A DNA stretch of 64,000 bases from positions 5,234,336 through 5,298,335 of the forward strand of contig ML677385.1 of NCBI GenBank assembly GCA_007922305.1, given 5' to 3'. Below the pieces are notes generated by a model, which saw only the letters and a program-made list of their open reading frames with translations, ran no database searches and was not told where the DNA came from. The DNA is from Dermatemys mawii (Eukaryota; Chordata; Testudines; Dermatemydidae). The translations under genes were made by a program, and so were the position numbers. This document shows positions 12,681 to 23,585 of this stretch, piece after piece (the first letter of the stretch is position 1; each line of letters opens with the position of its first letter).

Positions 12681-12890
12681 ATGCAGCACTATTGTTATAG
12701 AGGCAAATGTAGTCTTTGGACATATTGTATTGTGGTGGATTTGGTAGCAACTCCATAGTAAACAGTCTGTACAGGTTTTTCAATAAACTCATTGTTTTAA
12801 TTGCTATTGACATAAAAATACATTTGGACTATAACCAGAACTGCACCATTTTCCCTAGGTTAAAGGTTTACTTTGTTTGGAATGTTTAAA
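12681..12890 (+). repeat. Direct duplication, copy 1
   Basis: From ATGCAGCACT to TTTGGAATGTTTAAAA this matches 13851-14055 base by base with scattered substitutions and small indels; about four fifths of positions agree by eye. Shared words include GTTATAGAGGCA, GGATTTGGTAG and TTTTAATTGCTATTGACAT. It is either an old local duplication with a unit of about 1.17 kb or two copies of an unrecognised dispersed repeat. Confidence 0.8.
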
Positions 12891-13371
12891 ACTATTTGTG
12901 TGAAATTTTTAAAACATTAAAAATTACTCCTTTGAAATTTGTGTGTGTTGGCGGAGACCCTAACTTTTGAATCCCTGCAATTTACAAATGGTTTTGTTTT
13001 AAAAACATATTTTAACTTTGTTCATGCTGTTTGTCAAATGGGATATAAAATTCAACAGGCAAATTGGTTCATAAGATTTTGGACAGTTTCTTTTGAGTGG
13101 ATTTAGCTAGTAAAGCTCAAAGCTTTGTAAAAAATTGAGTCCTTACTCCTACAAATCTTAGGAGCCCCAAAGGTCTCACATTTTCCACACTGATGCACAT
13201 CTCAGTATGTGGAGAACTGGAATTACTCTCTCAGCAGGAGATATACTGTGTACCTATAAAAAACTTTGTGCCCAGAAAACTTTGTTCCCTTCACCGATCC
13301 AATTTAATATTTAAATATTTATTGTATCTTCAATAATTTTTTTAAAAAAGCTCCCCCAAAAACATAATTAA
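12891..13371. other. Unrecognised spacer between duplicated blocks
   Basis: AT-rich sequence with no recognised gene or repeat end. Confidence 0.4.
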
Positions 13372-13668
13372 GGTTGATTTCATCACTCATATTTTTAGTA
13401 AAAGTCAGGGACAGGTCATGGGCAATAATGAAAAATTCACAGAAGCCTGTGACCTGTCCCTGACTCTTACTAAAAATATCCATGACAAAAAGGGGAGCCT
13501 GGGAATCTGTTGTGGACTGGGAGCTACAGGGTCCCCCTCGGCTGGTGGCTCCAAGCTGTGATGGACGGGGGTCTCCTCTGCCACCACGGCAGCGGACAAG
13601 GGTCCCCCCCTGCCGTTAAGGTCTTTGGAAGTCACTGAATCTGTGACCTCCATGACTAAATGGCAGCC
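13372..13668. mobile_element. TTAA-flanked element with internal hairpin (297 bp)
   Basis: The block GGTTG...CAGCC is bounded by TTAA on both sides (13368-13371 and 13669-13672), the target duplication typical of piggyBac-type elements. Terminal inversion is only about 5 bp. Inside is a nearly perfect 28-bp inverted repeat, 13391-13418 against 13450-13477, with one mismatch. I recognise the right half as a common turtle repeat. Superfamily assignment is tentative because TTAA is AT-rich and can occur by chance. Confidence 0.55.
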
Positions 13669-13850
13669 TTAACCATAATTATGAGTGCTTAAATAATTTA
13701 TACAGTCCTTATCGAGAATACATAACTTCAACATCACTATAAACAAGTCTTAAGTAATTAAAATAAAACAAAATGACTGGTTGAGAACTTTCCCAAATAT
13801 TTTAGTACTATTACAGTTCAAATACTTGATTAATATGTGAAAATACTTTA

Positions 13851-14055
13851 ATGCAGCACTGTTGTTATAGAGGCAGATGTTGTCTTTGGAGATACCATAT
13901 TATGGAGGATTTGGTAGTAACTCCATGTACCTATGTACAGATTTTTCAATAAACACACAGTTTTAATTGCTATTGACATGAAAATAAATTTTGAGCATAA
14001 CAAGAACTGCATCCATTTCTGTAGATTAAAGGCTTATTTTGTTTGGAATATTAAA
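13851..14055 (+). repeat. Direct duplication, copy 2
   Basis: Same orientation as the copy at 12681-12890, with which it shares its whole length at clearly diverged but alignable identity. The two copies flank the TTAA element at 13372-13668, and the distance between matching points is about 1.17 kb. Confidence 0.8.
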
Positions 14056-14140
14056 AATTCACCTTGTCTGTACATCTGAATCAAGATTATTAGAACAGAA
14101 GATATACTCTTTAAATGTCTATTATTCTTGTTGAGAGAGG

Positions 14141-14160
14141 GGGTGTGTGTGTGTGTGTGT
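14141..14160 (+). repeat. (GT)n microsatellite
   Basis: About ten GT dinucleotides directly after a GAGAGAGGGG run. Confidence 0.9.
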
Positions 14161-15327
14161 GATATGTAATTGATGAGAGACATGCTTTTGTCCTTTATGG
14201 ATCTCTTCATCAGATGTTATAAAGATATTACCTCACTCACCTTGTGTCTCTCGTGTCCTGGGATCAACACTGCAATCAACTGTGGAAGATATTACTCTAG
14301 TTGTCCACTTTCAGTAGGTCTTTTGAAAGAGGCAGTGAAGCCAGAGGCCTGTTCTCAAAAGCATGCGTGAATAATAAACAGGGAAAAGACTTCTTCCTTT
14401 CTTGTCTGACCTACTACATCCGGCAACAGTGAAGGATACCTGGAATTTTCCTAGTGTAAGAGAGGATAACCAAGCTATAAATCCAAGTTAATTATTATTC
14501 TACAACTATAAGGTCTCAGTATGGAGCTGCCTGCAATTCCTAGGTTTGATGGCTGCAATCCTCTAGGCATCCTTTCACATAAGACAACTATGCTTGGCAT
14601 CCCAGTGGAAGGCATAATCAAGGGACTATATAAGAATCCCTTAGAACTACCGCAAAAGATCTGATTGTATTTCATAGTGCCTAAATATAAAGCATTTGAA
14701 GAGAGCATATCCTGGAAATGCTGTAGTGGAAAAGCTTGACGGACAGCCGTTTTTGGATCTAATACATTTCAATAAACACAGTTGTAAACTTTAGCAAGTG
14801 TATGGTATCTTTAAATCACAGATTCTCATTCTGAGAGTGCAAGCACCATTTTTCTCTTTGTGTAGATACAAGTAGAAAGTTCTGAAACTCTGATGTAATG
14901 TGAAGTCAAGGTATGGAAAAGGTTAAGAAGCCACTTTAAATGATACCAAAGAATTTTAAAAAATGTATTTGCTGTTTTTATTGACCTTCCCAAAGGTCTT
15001 AAACAATGAGGCATGAGTTTTTAGTTTTCTGGATTATATGCTGTGCGCTTTTGTTAGACACTGATTTCGTCAAATCTTATGGCCAATTTCCTGTTCCATT
15101 GTTTCTACCTAATCAGTCTGCTAGTCTTCGCCTTTAGTTTCTTAATTAATTTTAATGTGGATCTTCTTAATGTGAATCTCTTTGCTTTGATTGTTTTGAT
15201 TACAAAGTGGCAGGTGGTCTTCACAAGACAGTCAGTCAATCTCAACAGTATATTTGCCCCCTTTTTAAATTTATAAAAAAAATTCTGCTTGGGTGTTGAA
15301 TTTATTTTTGTTTCTGTGCATAAAAAC
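14161..15327. other. Unrecognised AT-rich sequence
   Basis: No gene, RNA gene or repeat end is recognised. Confidence 0.4.
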
Positions 15328-17120
15328 ACAAGAAGAATGGCCATACTTGTTCAGACCAGTGGCATTTGTAGTCCAGTATCTTTTCAGAGGGAGTGAACAG
15401 AACAGGGCAGTTACCAAGTGATCAATCCCCTGTCTTCTAGTCTCAGCTTCTGGCAGACAGAGGATGAGGTTCACCCATGGCATGGAATTGCATCCCTAAC
15501 CATCATGACTAATAGCTGTTGATGGGTCCTCCATGTATTTATCGAATTCCTACTTTAACCCAGTTATTCTTTTGGCCTTCTCTACATTCCCTGGCAATGA
15601 GTTCCACACGTTGACTGTGCATTGTGTGAAAAAATACTTTTGTTTTAAACCAGCTGCCTATTAATTTAATTGGGTGATCCCTGGTTCTTGTATATGTGAA
15701 CGGGTAAATAACTTCCTTATTCACTTTCTACTTAGTCTTTTTAATCTCTCCTCCTATGGAAGCTGTTCCATACCCCAGTCATTTCTGTTGCCCTTCTCTG
15801 TACCTTTTCTATTTCTAATATATCTTTTTTGAGATGAGGCGGCCAGAAATACACGTCATATTCGAGTTGTAGATATATCATGGATTTACATAGCAGCGAT
15901 ATGATGTTTTCTGTGTTATTCGTTCCTGATAGTTCCTAACATTGTTAGCTTTTTTGACTGCCACTGAACATGAGCAGAAGTTTTCAGAGAACTGTCCACA
16001 ATGACTTCCATTATTTTTGTATTTGTAGCTGTGATTATTTTTTTCCAGTGTGCGTTACTTTGTACTTACCAACATTAAATTTCATTTGCCATTCCAGTCA
16101 CCCAGTTTTGAGAGAGACCTTTGTAGTCAGCTTTGAATTTAGTTACAATCTTGAGTAATCTGTATCATCTGCAAATTTTGCTATCTCACTGTTTACCCCC
16201 TTTTTTAAGATCATTTATGAAGATGCTGAATAGTATAGGTCTTAGTCAGATCCTTGGGGGATCCTGCTGTTTAACTCTCTTCATTGTGAAATCTGAATAT
16301 TTATTCCTACCCTTTTGTTTCCTGTCTTTTAACCAGTTACTGATTCATGAGAGGAACTTCCCTCCTGTCCCATGACCACTTAGTTTGCTTAAGAGCATTT
16401 GGTGTGGGACCTTGTCAAACGCTTTCTGAAAGTCCAGTACACTGTCAGTTGGATCACTCTCAAGAATTCTAATAGATTAGAGGCATAAGTTCCCGCCGCA
16501 AAAAGCGGTTGACTCTTCTCCAACATATTGTGTTAATCTAAGTTGGATAATTCTGTTCTTTTCTAAAGTTCCAACTGGTTTGCTTGGTACTGAAGTTAGG
16601 CTTGCTGGCCTGTAATTGGCACCTCTGGAAACTTTTTTAATAATTAGCATTACATTAACAGTCCTTCAGTTATCTGGTACATTATTTAAGTTACATACCA
16701 CAGTTATTAGTTCTGCAGTTTCATACTTGAGTTCCTTCAAAACTTTTGGACAAATGCTATCTGGTCCTGGTGATTTATTACTGTTTTAATTGATCAGTTA
16801 GTTCAAAAAGCTCCTCTGACTCATCAGTCTGGGACAATTCTTCAGATTTGTCACTTAAAAAAAATGGCTCATGGGAATCTTCCTCACATGATCTTCAGTG
16901 AAGCCTGATGCAAAGCATTCATTTAGCTTATGTGCCAGGGAGCCTTGTTTTCTGAGAATGCTCCTTTAGCACCTTGGTTGTCAAGTGGCCCTACTGATTG
17001 TTTGGCAGCTTCCTACTTCTAATGTACTTTCAAAAAACAACCACCACCTTCTGCTGTTTAATTTTTCTTTTGCTAGTTGATTTTTTTTTTAATTGTTCTT
17101 GGACTGCCTAATTATGTAAA
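15328..17120 (-). mobile_element. CR1/L3-like LINE, degenerate ORF2 and 3' end
   Basis: Read on the minus strand, this is the C-terminal half of a jockey-type non-LTR retrotransposon ORF2. The reverse-transcriptase FADD catalytic box lies at 16164-16175, decoded from the complement. Further toward the 3' end, 15539-15724 encodes the family's conserved stretch with TRTRDHPIKL and FKTKVFFHT. The 3' end is near 15328-15350. The frame is broken by many stops and frameshifts, so it is an inactive, 5'-truncated copy of about 1.8 kb. A related fragment in the opposite orientation lies at 50945-51243. The clade name is from recognition, not alignment. Confidence 0.85.
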
Positions 17121-17224
17121 AGAATCTGTTTCTGAAAGTTCCAGGATTTGTGGTTGAAATCTTAAGCCTTTAACAAACTAAACGTCTTAGTCATTTTTTT
17201 AAAAAAAAATCCAGAATGAGGCTA

Positions 17225-17445
17225 CAGGCATGTCGCGTCTTATGCGCATTTAACATGCGTGATTTCCGCTCTATGCGGCCGACGATAACAAAAAAAAAAA
17301 AAAGGGATAAATAAAAATATAAAAATTTTCTTTAGGGCGGGCAATTTTGCCCACCATTGAAGTCAATGGGGTATCGGCTATATGCGGTTTCCACATTACG
17401 TGGAAACCGCGGAATGGAATCCTCGCATGAGATGCGACATGCCTG
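17225..17445 (+). mobile_element. TA-flanked MITE, copy A
   Basis: Inverted ends CAGGCATGTCGCGTCTTATG and CATGAGATGCGACATGCCTG, flanked by TA on both sides (17223-17224, 17446-17447), as in Tc1/mariner-type elements. The internal words TATGCGGTTTCCAC and CGTGGAAACCGCGGAA form a second inverted repeat. CpG-rich, unlike its surroundings. Copies B (38537) and C (43585) share the ends and interior. Confidence 0.85.
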
Positions 17446-17449
17446 TATT

Positions 17450-18008
17450 TGAAATTTTCACTTCTTGGCCATGTATATAGGCTATAGGCCTCAGGACTTT
17501 TTTTTTTTTTTTTTTTTTATTTTTTCAGCTGTTTCTGAGAATGAGGCTAGAGGACAATACGTTGCTTAGCCCATGTTACATTTTAGCACCCTTTTCTTTG
17601 GAATGCTCTACTACCCTGTGCTTGACCAGGGGACTTGAAATTTGTGAAGGTATTGTGACCTTTGTAACATGAATGTGCCTTTTGCCATCCTCTGAAAAGT
17701 CCATCCAATTTGCCAGATTTATAAACTTTTGAAATATGTCAGTTCATAAATGCTCAGACTTCAACTAAATTCAAACTAAATTCTGTCTGCCCTGGTTACA
17801 CTAAAGCCTGGAGCTTAGCAGAACTTTCCTTGCAATTGCAGCGCTGGGTTGGATTCAAGTCCGGGCACCTAAACTGAGCTGTACTCCGGCTACAGTTGCC
17901 ATCTGTGTTTCTGCAGCCACAGAGTTATTCTGAGCGTGCTTTCTCAAGGAGAGCTAGTGCAGGCTAGGAGACATGCTCCCAGCTTGACAATGTAGGCAAT
18001 AGGCTTAG
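17450..18008. other. Unrecognised sequence with poly-T run
   Basis: A T-run of about 20 bases near 17499-17519. No gene or other repeat is recognised. Confidence 0.45.
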
Positions 18009-18016
18009 CCTTAGAT

Positions 18017-18738
18017 CAGTGGTTCCCAAACTTTAACCACCCGTGAACCCCCTTAACTAAAATGTTCTCCTAAAAAAGAATATGTCCAGGGATTTTCTCC
18101 TTTACCTGAATATAAATTACAAAAGCAGTGATCTTGGAAATACAATTCTTTTTTACATGCCTATTACACACTACTTATTTTAATTATTATTTATCATTAG
18201 TCTTTTTATTACATTATGGAAATGGCAGCACTCTTCCAAGATCTCACTTTCATAGCTTGTATTGCTTTGAATAAGCCTGTTATAAGACGAGGCTCGTATG
18301 TTTCATCAAGGAGTGTCAGATGTGAAATATCATGAAGGTATTTCAGAAGTCAGTTTAGAGTTTCTCCTATACAAGCATTCAGGTCTTGAACAGTCCAAGC
18401 AAACAACACACGTTACAACAAAGCTTAAACTTGTTCTTCATAATAAGTTTAAAAACAATATTAGCTGCCTATATAATTTTAAAAACAGCAAAAAATATCC
18501 ACCTCCCTTTCCATTTCTTATAAGGGGTCTTGAAGTTTAAATCTCCTCAGTGTGATAGATATGCTTGCTTTGATCTGCTTCACTTTTGGAAGTCCAGGGG
18601 CTATGTGCTGCTGGACCCGTGCTGCTCGCAGTCCCTAGGGAAACCTCTGGCCGCCATTAGGAAATTTATTTCCCGAGAACCCCCTGTAACATTTTGCGAA
18701 CCCCCAGGGGTTCGCGAACCCCAGTTTGGGAACCAATG
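18017..18738. mobile_element. Non-autonomous hAT element (722 bp)
   Basis: Ends CAGTGGTTCCCAAACT and AGTTTGGGAACCAATG are inverted with one mismatch. Flanking 8-mers ccttagat and tcttagat match at 7 of 8 positions. A second inner inversion is seen in CCCGTGAACCCCCTT against GGGGTTCGCGAACCCC. No transposase frame is evident. Confidence 0.9.
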
Positions 18739-18746
18739 TCTTAGAT

Positions 18747-19617
18747 ACATAAGCCTAACTACAAAAACAAACAAAAAAACAAATTACTTAACTGAGTTAT
18801 TCTAACTCAGAAAAATGCAAAACACAACAAGATGAAGTTATTCAAAATGAAATTATTGCCCTTTTTAAGCAATGTTAGGTTAATTTTTAAATGGGAACCA
18901 TATTCAAGCTGTGACACTTTTTTGTTTAAGGTAGAAGCTTAATGACTGTACATCTTTACTTTGTGTTGGGGGAAGAGGCTTAATGACTGTGAACCCTACT
19001 TTTCACCTTCAACTCTGTTCTCAGTTAATCTCTAATGTCTTGTCAATTCAGAGTATTAGCACTTTCGGAGGGGGACTGTCTTTTAATTTGTTAATGTGAA
19101 ATGTATACTGCCATGTATGCTGATGGCATGGTATGTAAATAAAGATATACATAATGTACAATGTTAGTTTTAGAAGATCCCAGCCAAACAATAAGCTCAA
19201 TGTTCAGTTAACTCTTTGCCTGAAGCCCAACAAGAGGCATTAAAATATAGCTAAGCTGAGTAATCAAAACATTTATGTAGGCTTGCTAACAGATGGCACC
19301 ATTATGCAGTCAAAAGTGTAGACTGCTGGAGTATTTGACTGTGGTCAAATAATAGTCTTGGCAAGCAGGTCAACTGATCATCTGTTTGTGTGTATACATT
19401 ATGGCAGTCTTTTTTTTTTTTCATGATCACATACTCTGTTTTCTCCACTGAAACCCTAACTCATCCAGTGCACAGAAGGGTGTTGCTCTTTGTTGCTCAA
19501 TGTGTGGCCCCATGCTTTATTTATTGCACACTGTTCAAACTGTGTTCTGAAGACAGAATTATTCATTTCTTGATGTTTTCTCTGCTTATGAAGCTCTCCA
19601 ATGAGAAACATTAGTTT
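18747..19617. other. Unrecognised AT-rich sequence
   Basis: No gene or transposon end is recognised. A duplicated phrase GAAGCTTAATGACTGT / GAGGCTTAATGACTGT occurs near 18935 and 18975, and a T-run near 19410. Confidence 0.4.
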
Positions 19618-20010
19618 TCACAACAGTCCTGTGAAAGAAGGGGGTATGTTCAATTTATAGTTGGGGAACAGAGACACCACAGTGCCAAAGTATCCACTAA
19701 TTTTGTCTCCCCCAACTTGAGATGTCGAGGACCTGACTTTTTCAGAGCGCTAAGCTAGCACTTAATATATTCAAGCATAGTTACCATTGACTTCAGTTTT
19801 GCAGCTGTGAGGGCTCAATTCTGCTGCAATTGATACTCCTGGGTCACAAGCCCTGTACCCAGAAAATAAAGAGTGCACAATTAATTGGTGACCGTCTGTG
19901 GAAATCTTGGTTTAAGTCATTTATCTAGCATCACACAGGCACTCTGTGTTAGAGGCAGGAATATAATCCAGTTCTCCAGGGCAGTATTCAACTGCCTTTA
20001 TCATGAAACC
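19618..20010 (-). repeat. CORE-SINE (MIR-like), minus strand, with inner insert
   Basis: The left part CAACAGTCCTGTGAAAGA ... AGTTGGGGAACAGAGACACC and the right part TTATCTAGCATCACACAGGC read as the complement of a MIR-type CORE-SINE (tail then core). About 200 bp of other sequence separates them, including ATTGACTTCAG, a word common in sauropsid SINE-like repeats. The limits are approximate. Confidence 0.6.
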
Positions 20011-20234
20011 TTTGTTCTGTTTCTGCTATCCCTTGCCTCATTCACTCATCCTACAAACAGCCTCCTTGACTACATGATCCGGTTTTACTCCCAGACCAGG
20101 TCCAGCCTGTGCACTGAAAGAGGTTGGGTTTGTAGGGAAATACGATTACATGATCACATACTATTTATCATCATGCATATGCACAAGGTGTCCAAATTAA
20201 AGTTGCACGCACAATCTTAGAGGCAGCTAAAGAG

Positions 20235-20439
20235 GAAAGATGGTCCATTAGTTAGGGTGCTATCTTTGGATTTGGGAGACTTTGAATTCATTTTTGTGCC
20301 CTGCCACTGAATTGCTGTGTGACCCTGATCAAGCCACTTTGACCCCAGATCCTCTAAGATACTTAGATACCTAAATGCCTTTAAGGGTTTTGTCTCTAGT
20401 CTTTCTGCTTCAGTTCCCATCAGTAAAATTGGAATAATC
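20235..20439 (+). repeat. CORE-SINE (MIR-like), plus strand
   Basis: A tRNA-like head (GGTCCATTAGTTAGGGTGC) is followed by the core CTGCCACTGAATTGCTGTGT, GACCCTGATCAAGCCACTT and the tail CAGTTCCCATCAGTAAAATT. That is the order of head, core and tail in MIR/CORE-SINEs. A ~60-bp segment between core and tail (CAGATCCTCTAAGATACTTA onward) is not part of mammalian MIR. It abuts the RTE-like LINE fragment immediately downstream. Confidence 0.75.
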
Positions 20440-20825
20440 TTCTTCGGTTATCCCTCGGCACGAGGGTGATGTCTGCCAAGGGAGCTCGTTAGTGAGTTTT
20501 TAAGTGGCTGAGGAGCCCAATTCTTGTCCTACAGATTTTCCCACAAAAGTGACAAGAGTAATCTTGGAGGAGACATAGTTGTTGACTGGAGTGTTGTGCC
20601 CTTTCTTTCCTCCTTTGTGGCTTCTCTGTCAATTCCGGGCCAAGTCTTCCCAGTTTGTCGTCTCCCTTTAAAAGATGTACTTTCAATATGTCTTTGAAAT
20701 GCTTCCACTGCCCTCCATGAGCCTTTCTTCCCTGACTTAACCAAGAGAAGAGTACTTGCTTGAGGAGGCAAGGGTCAGGCATATGTACACTGTGGCCAGC
20801 CCAGCGAAATTGGTATTTCATGACC
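20440..20825 (-). mobile_element. RTE-like LINE fragment: ORF2 C-terminus with zinc finger
   Basis: The minus strand holds an open frame from 20821 to 20489 (110 codons). It begins with FRWAGHSVHMPD, a signature shortly after the reverse-transcriptase domain of this LINE group, and continues through GQWKHFKDILKVHL. It ends in a C2H2-like finger, CHFCGKICRTRIGLLSHLKTH minus the last residue, with paired Cys and His. Family members carry the finger at the extreme C-terminus, so the 3' part of ORF2 is nearly intact, followed by a short 3' tail ending near 20440. The reverse-transcriptase core is absent, so the copy is 5'-truncated and inactive. The RTE clade is my best assignment. Confidence 0.8.
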
Positions 20826-22274
20826 TATGCTTTTGTACTACTGATACTGGAATAATAATATTTCCTAGTCTTGCAAGGATGTCATGAAGCTAAATCCATT
20901 AAAAATTTTGAGGTTCTTAGATATTACTGTTAGGGAGGTCATACAAGCAAATAGGGATAGATATGACAATATTTGTTGGTTAGGGTCTCCACTAGCATTC
21001 TTCCTTTTAGAACAGCGTCTGAAATTTATTTCCCCTTGGTTCTGTGAAATGTTTTCACAAGGATTTGTTTTGCAGGCATGTCTGATTTGTAGTGAGATGG
21101 TCAATGAAGCTCACCTACTGTGTTTCTGGCAGCATACACAGTGGGCATGGTACTGTCTGCTTAGACATACATGTGGTATGGTGCCTTTCCTACAGAGTTT
21201 CTCTCTCTCTTTCTTTCTCTCTCTCTTCTGCATGCCAGTGCAGCTGGTAACCTTTGTTTCTTTTGAGTTTAATACCCTGTTTTGACTTTTTTTTTAGTTA
21301 AAATGTGGAAACAAACATCCCTTACTACATGAAAAAGTTACTCATTGGTAAACTCTGGCAAAACTGGGCACTGTGCTGGGACAGAACATGGGACAGCAAC
21401 CTTCTCCTGTATCTTTATGTGCAGAACAATCCCATCGAGACTACAATATGATTCTGTGGCCCTTACATGCTACTCCGCTGTTTGCTACCCTGCTTTTTGT
21501 ATGCTAGCACGCAGGTACAATTTACATTATAGTGGGAGACAACAGTTTTTACTCTTCTGACTCCTTTATTCTCTCCTACTCTGTTTCCTCATGCCTATAT
21601 CTAGCTGTTGCCCTACCATTCCCCTTGCCCCACACTTCATCCCACCAATTACCCCATGACTTGATTTATCCATTGACCCCATTCTCTGTCCCAGGCCAGA
21701 ACCCTTCCCTAAAAACCCATCAATTCCCTCCAACTCGAATTACACCAACTTAGAGCCCTTCCTTACTGTACATAATGTATCCACAGCAAAGAAACCATTC
21801 CTGTTTGAGGATCCCAGTCTCATATATGCACAAGCAATCCTTCAAGCTCAAACCACAGGCTCAGGCGTCTTCCTTCAGTTCGGGAATCTCCTTGCTTGTT
21901 CCTCAGTGTGGAAAATCCAGGAGCAGAAGCACCAGAGAGTACATGTAATTGGAAATGGCCTTGCAGAAGCCTGTGTTCCCTGTTTTTGTGCCTTTGGATC
22001 TCTTTGTAGTGTATGTGCTACAGGACCAGAAGACCCTGGTGTCAGCTAGTAGGGACTATAGCTTCTGAAAGTAGAATAGAGTAGTAGAATACATTGTAGA
22101 ATATCAACTGCATTACAATTGTAACAGTATTGGATCCATCCAGGCATCCAGATGGACTATTGTCAACTACAGTGGTATTTCTGTAGATATGCATGCTATT
22201 AAATCTTTGATTCAGATTTTCTTGACTCTGTTTAAATATCTTGAAATTTATATTTGTCTAGTTTGCAGTCAGAG
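20826..22274. other. Unrecognised sequence with a CT-rich tract
   Basis: A polypyrimidine tract of CT and CTTT repeats at about 21198-21232. Otherwise no gene or repeat is recognised. Confidence 0.4.
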
Positions 22275-23225
22275 TGCATAAAAATCAATGATTTTTTCAA
22301 ATAAAAACATGCATTTTTTAAAATTTAAATTGGATTTTTGGTAGGTTTTTCCTCAAAAAGCATTTATGTAAAGATAGTTTGAATTAAGATACATTTTAGC
22401 TCAAAGATATCTCATCATGAAATAGGGATTATAGATTCTAATTCTGTAGTATGAGACAATATATTTATGTGCTGTTTAAGAAAAGTTTTTTGTAAATGAG
22501 TTCCAATAATTCATGGATTATCGACCTAATTTTATGGGTTTCCAGGGGCTTCAGTATAGATTATTTAGGTTAATCTTCCTATCTACACAGTGAGACTCAG
22601 TGCTCAGTCTTCTAGAAGATACCGTCAGAGATGCTTAGTTTTGCAGTTCTCAGACTGGATTTATGTCTCCAGAGATAACATGCTTGTTAAAAGCAAAAAT
22701 GTTTTTATATAAACAAATAGAGGTGAGAAATAAGACCTCAACCCTATAGTCCCTCTGAAAATTTGTGTACACAGTCAATCCCTGACCTCTCTCAAAGTGC
22801 AGAGTTTCAAAAAGTTCAGTGAATAGAAGATTGTTGGGGGCGGAATGGATCTGGACAAAGAGAAGTCTAGAGATAAATCTGAAAAGTGAGGGACATGTGC
22901 CTGTTTTGTTAAAATATTATATTTGCTGTTGAAGAAAAAAATCCAGAATACTTAACGTTGTTTTAGTTGAATAAAATAATGTAAGTGTTTGGTGGTGATC
23001 GCCTCCTAATACAGCATGGCAAGAAAATCCTCCAGATATTAATGATTAACCTGTTGAATTGGAGTAGTTTCTCCCAATGACTTCATAAATATCTGCTTCA
23101 CTTACCTTTGGTAAATGAAATAACCAATCGTTCATTTTCTGATATAGCTGTAAAACTAATCTGAAAAGTTTTCAAAAGAAATCACTTTAAAAATGTATAG
23201 TGTGTACCTTCTAAAAATCAAACCT
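22275..23225. repeat. Probable degenerate dispersed repeat, AT-rich
   Basis: Starts with AAAATCAATGATTTTTT-type palindromic words followed by AAATTTAAATTGGATTTTTG, which I associate with an AT-rich DNA-transposon end repeated in turtle genomes. The far end is not identified and no target duplication was found. Confidence 0.3.
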
Positions 23226-23290
23226 ACATCTGTCTCTGAGTTGTGTAGAATATGTATGAAGGTTAAAGCTACCCTTGAGTAAGACTATTT

Positions 23291-23292
23291 AC

Positions 23293-23322
<30 letters not shown>
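23291..23322 (+). repeat. (GT)n microsatellite
   Basis: About 14 uninterrupted GT units followed by an imperfect CACACACGTGTGAGAG segment. Confidence 0.95.
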
Positions 23323-23323
<1 letters not shown>

Positions 23324-23585
23324 CACACACGTGTGAGAGAATATTTGGAAAAGATTGTTATGCTGACCACATTCTGGCTGACAAGGAAACTGGTGATGCA
23401 AACTATAGAGTTTTTCTGAAGGGTAAAAATCAGTTGCTTAGTCTCCTTCCATGCTAAATGAGTTATGCAGCCAAAGTCATAGGCTTGTCTGCTCAGCAGT
23501 TGAAAGATTGTGTGTGTATAGTTATATGTATATACAGCGAAGATCTATACAAAGCATGGTGGAGCAAGTTTTTAAAATTTTTATT

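Noticed and set aside
23275..23457. Short secreted-looking peptide with a VCVCVC stretch
   Set aside because: The stretch is a translated (GT)n microsatellite.
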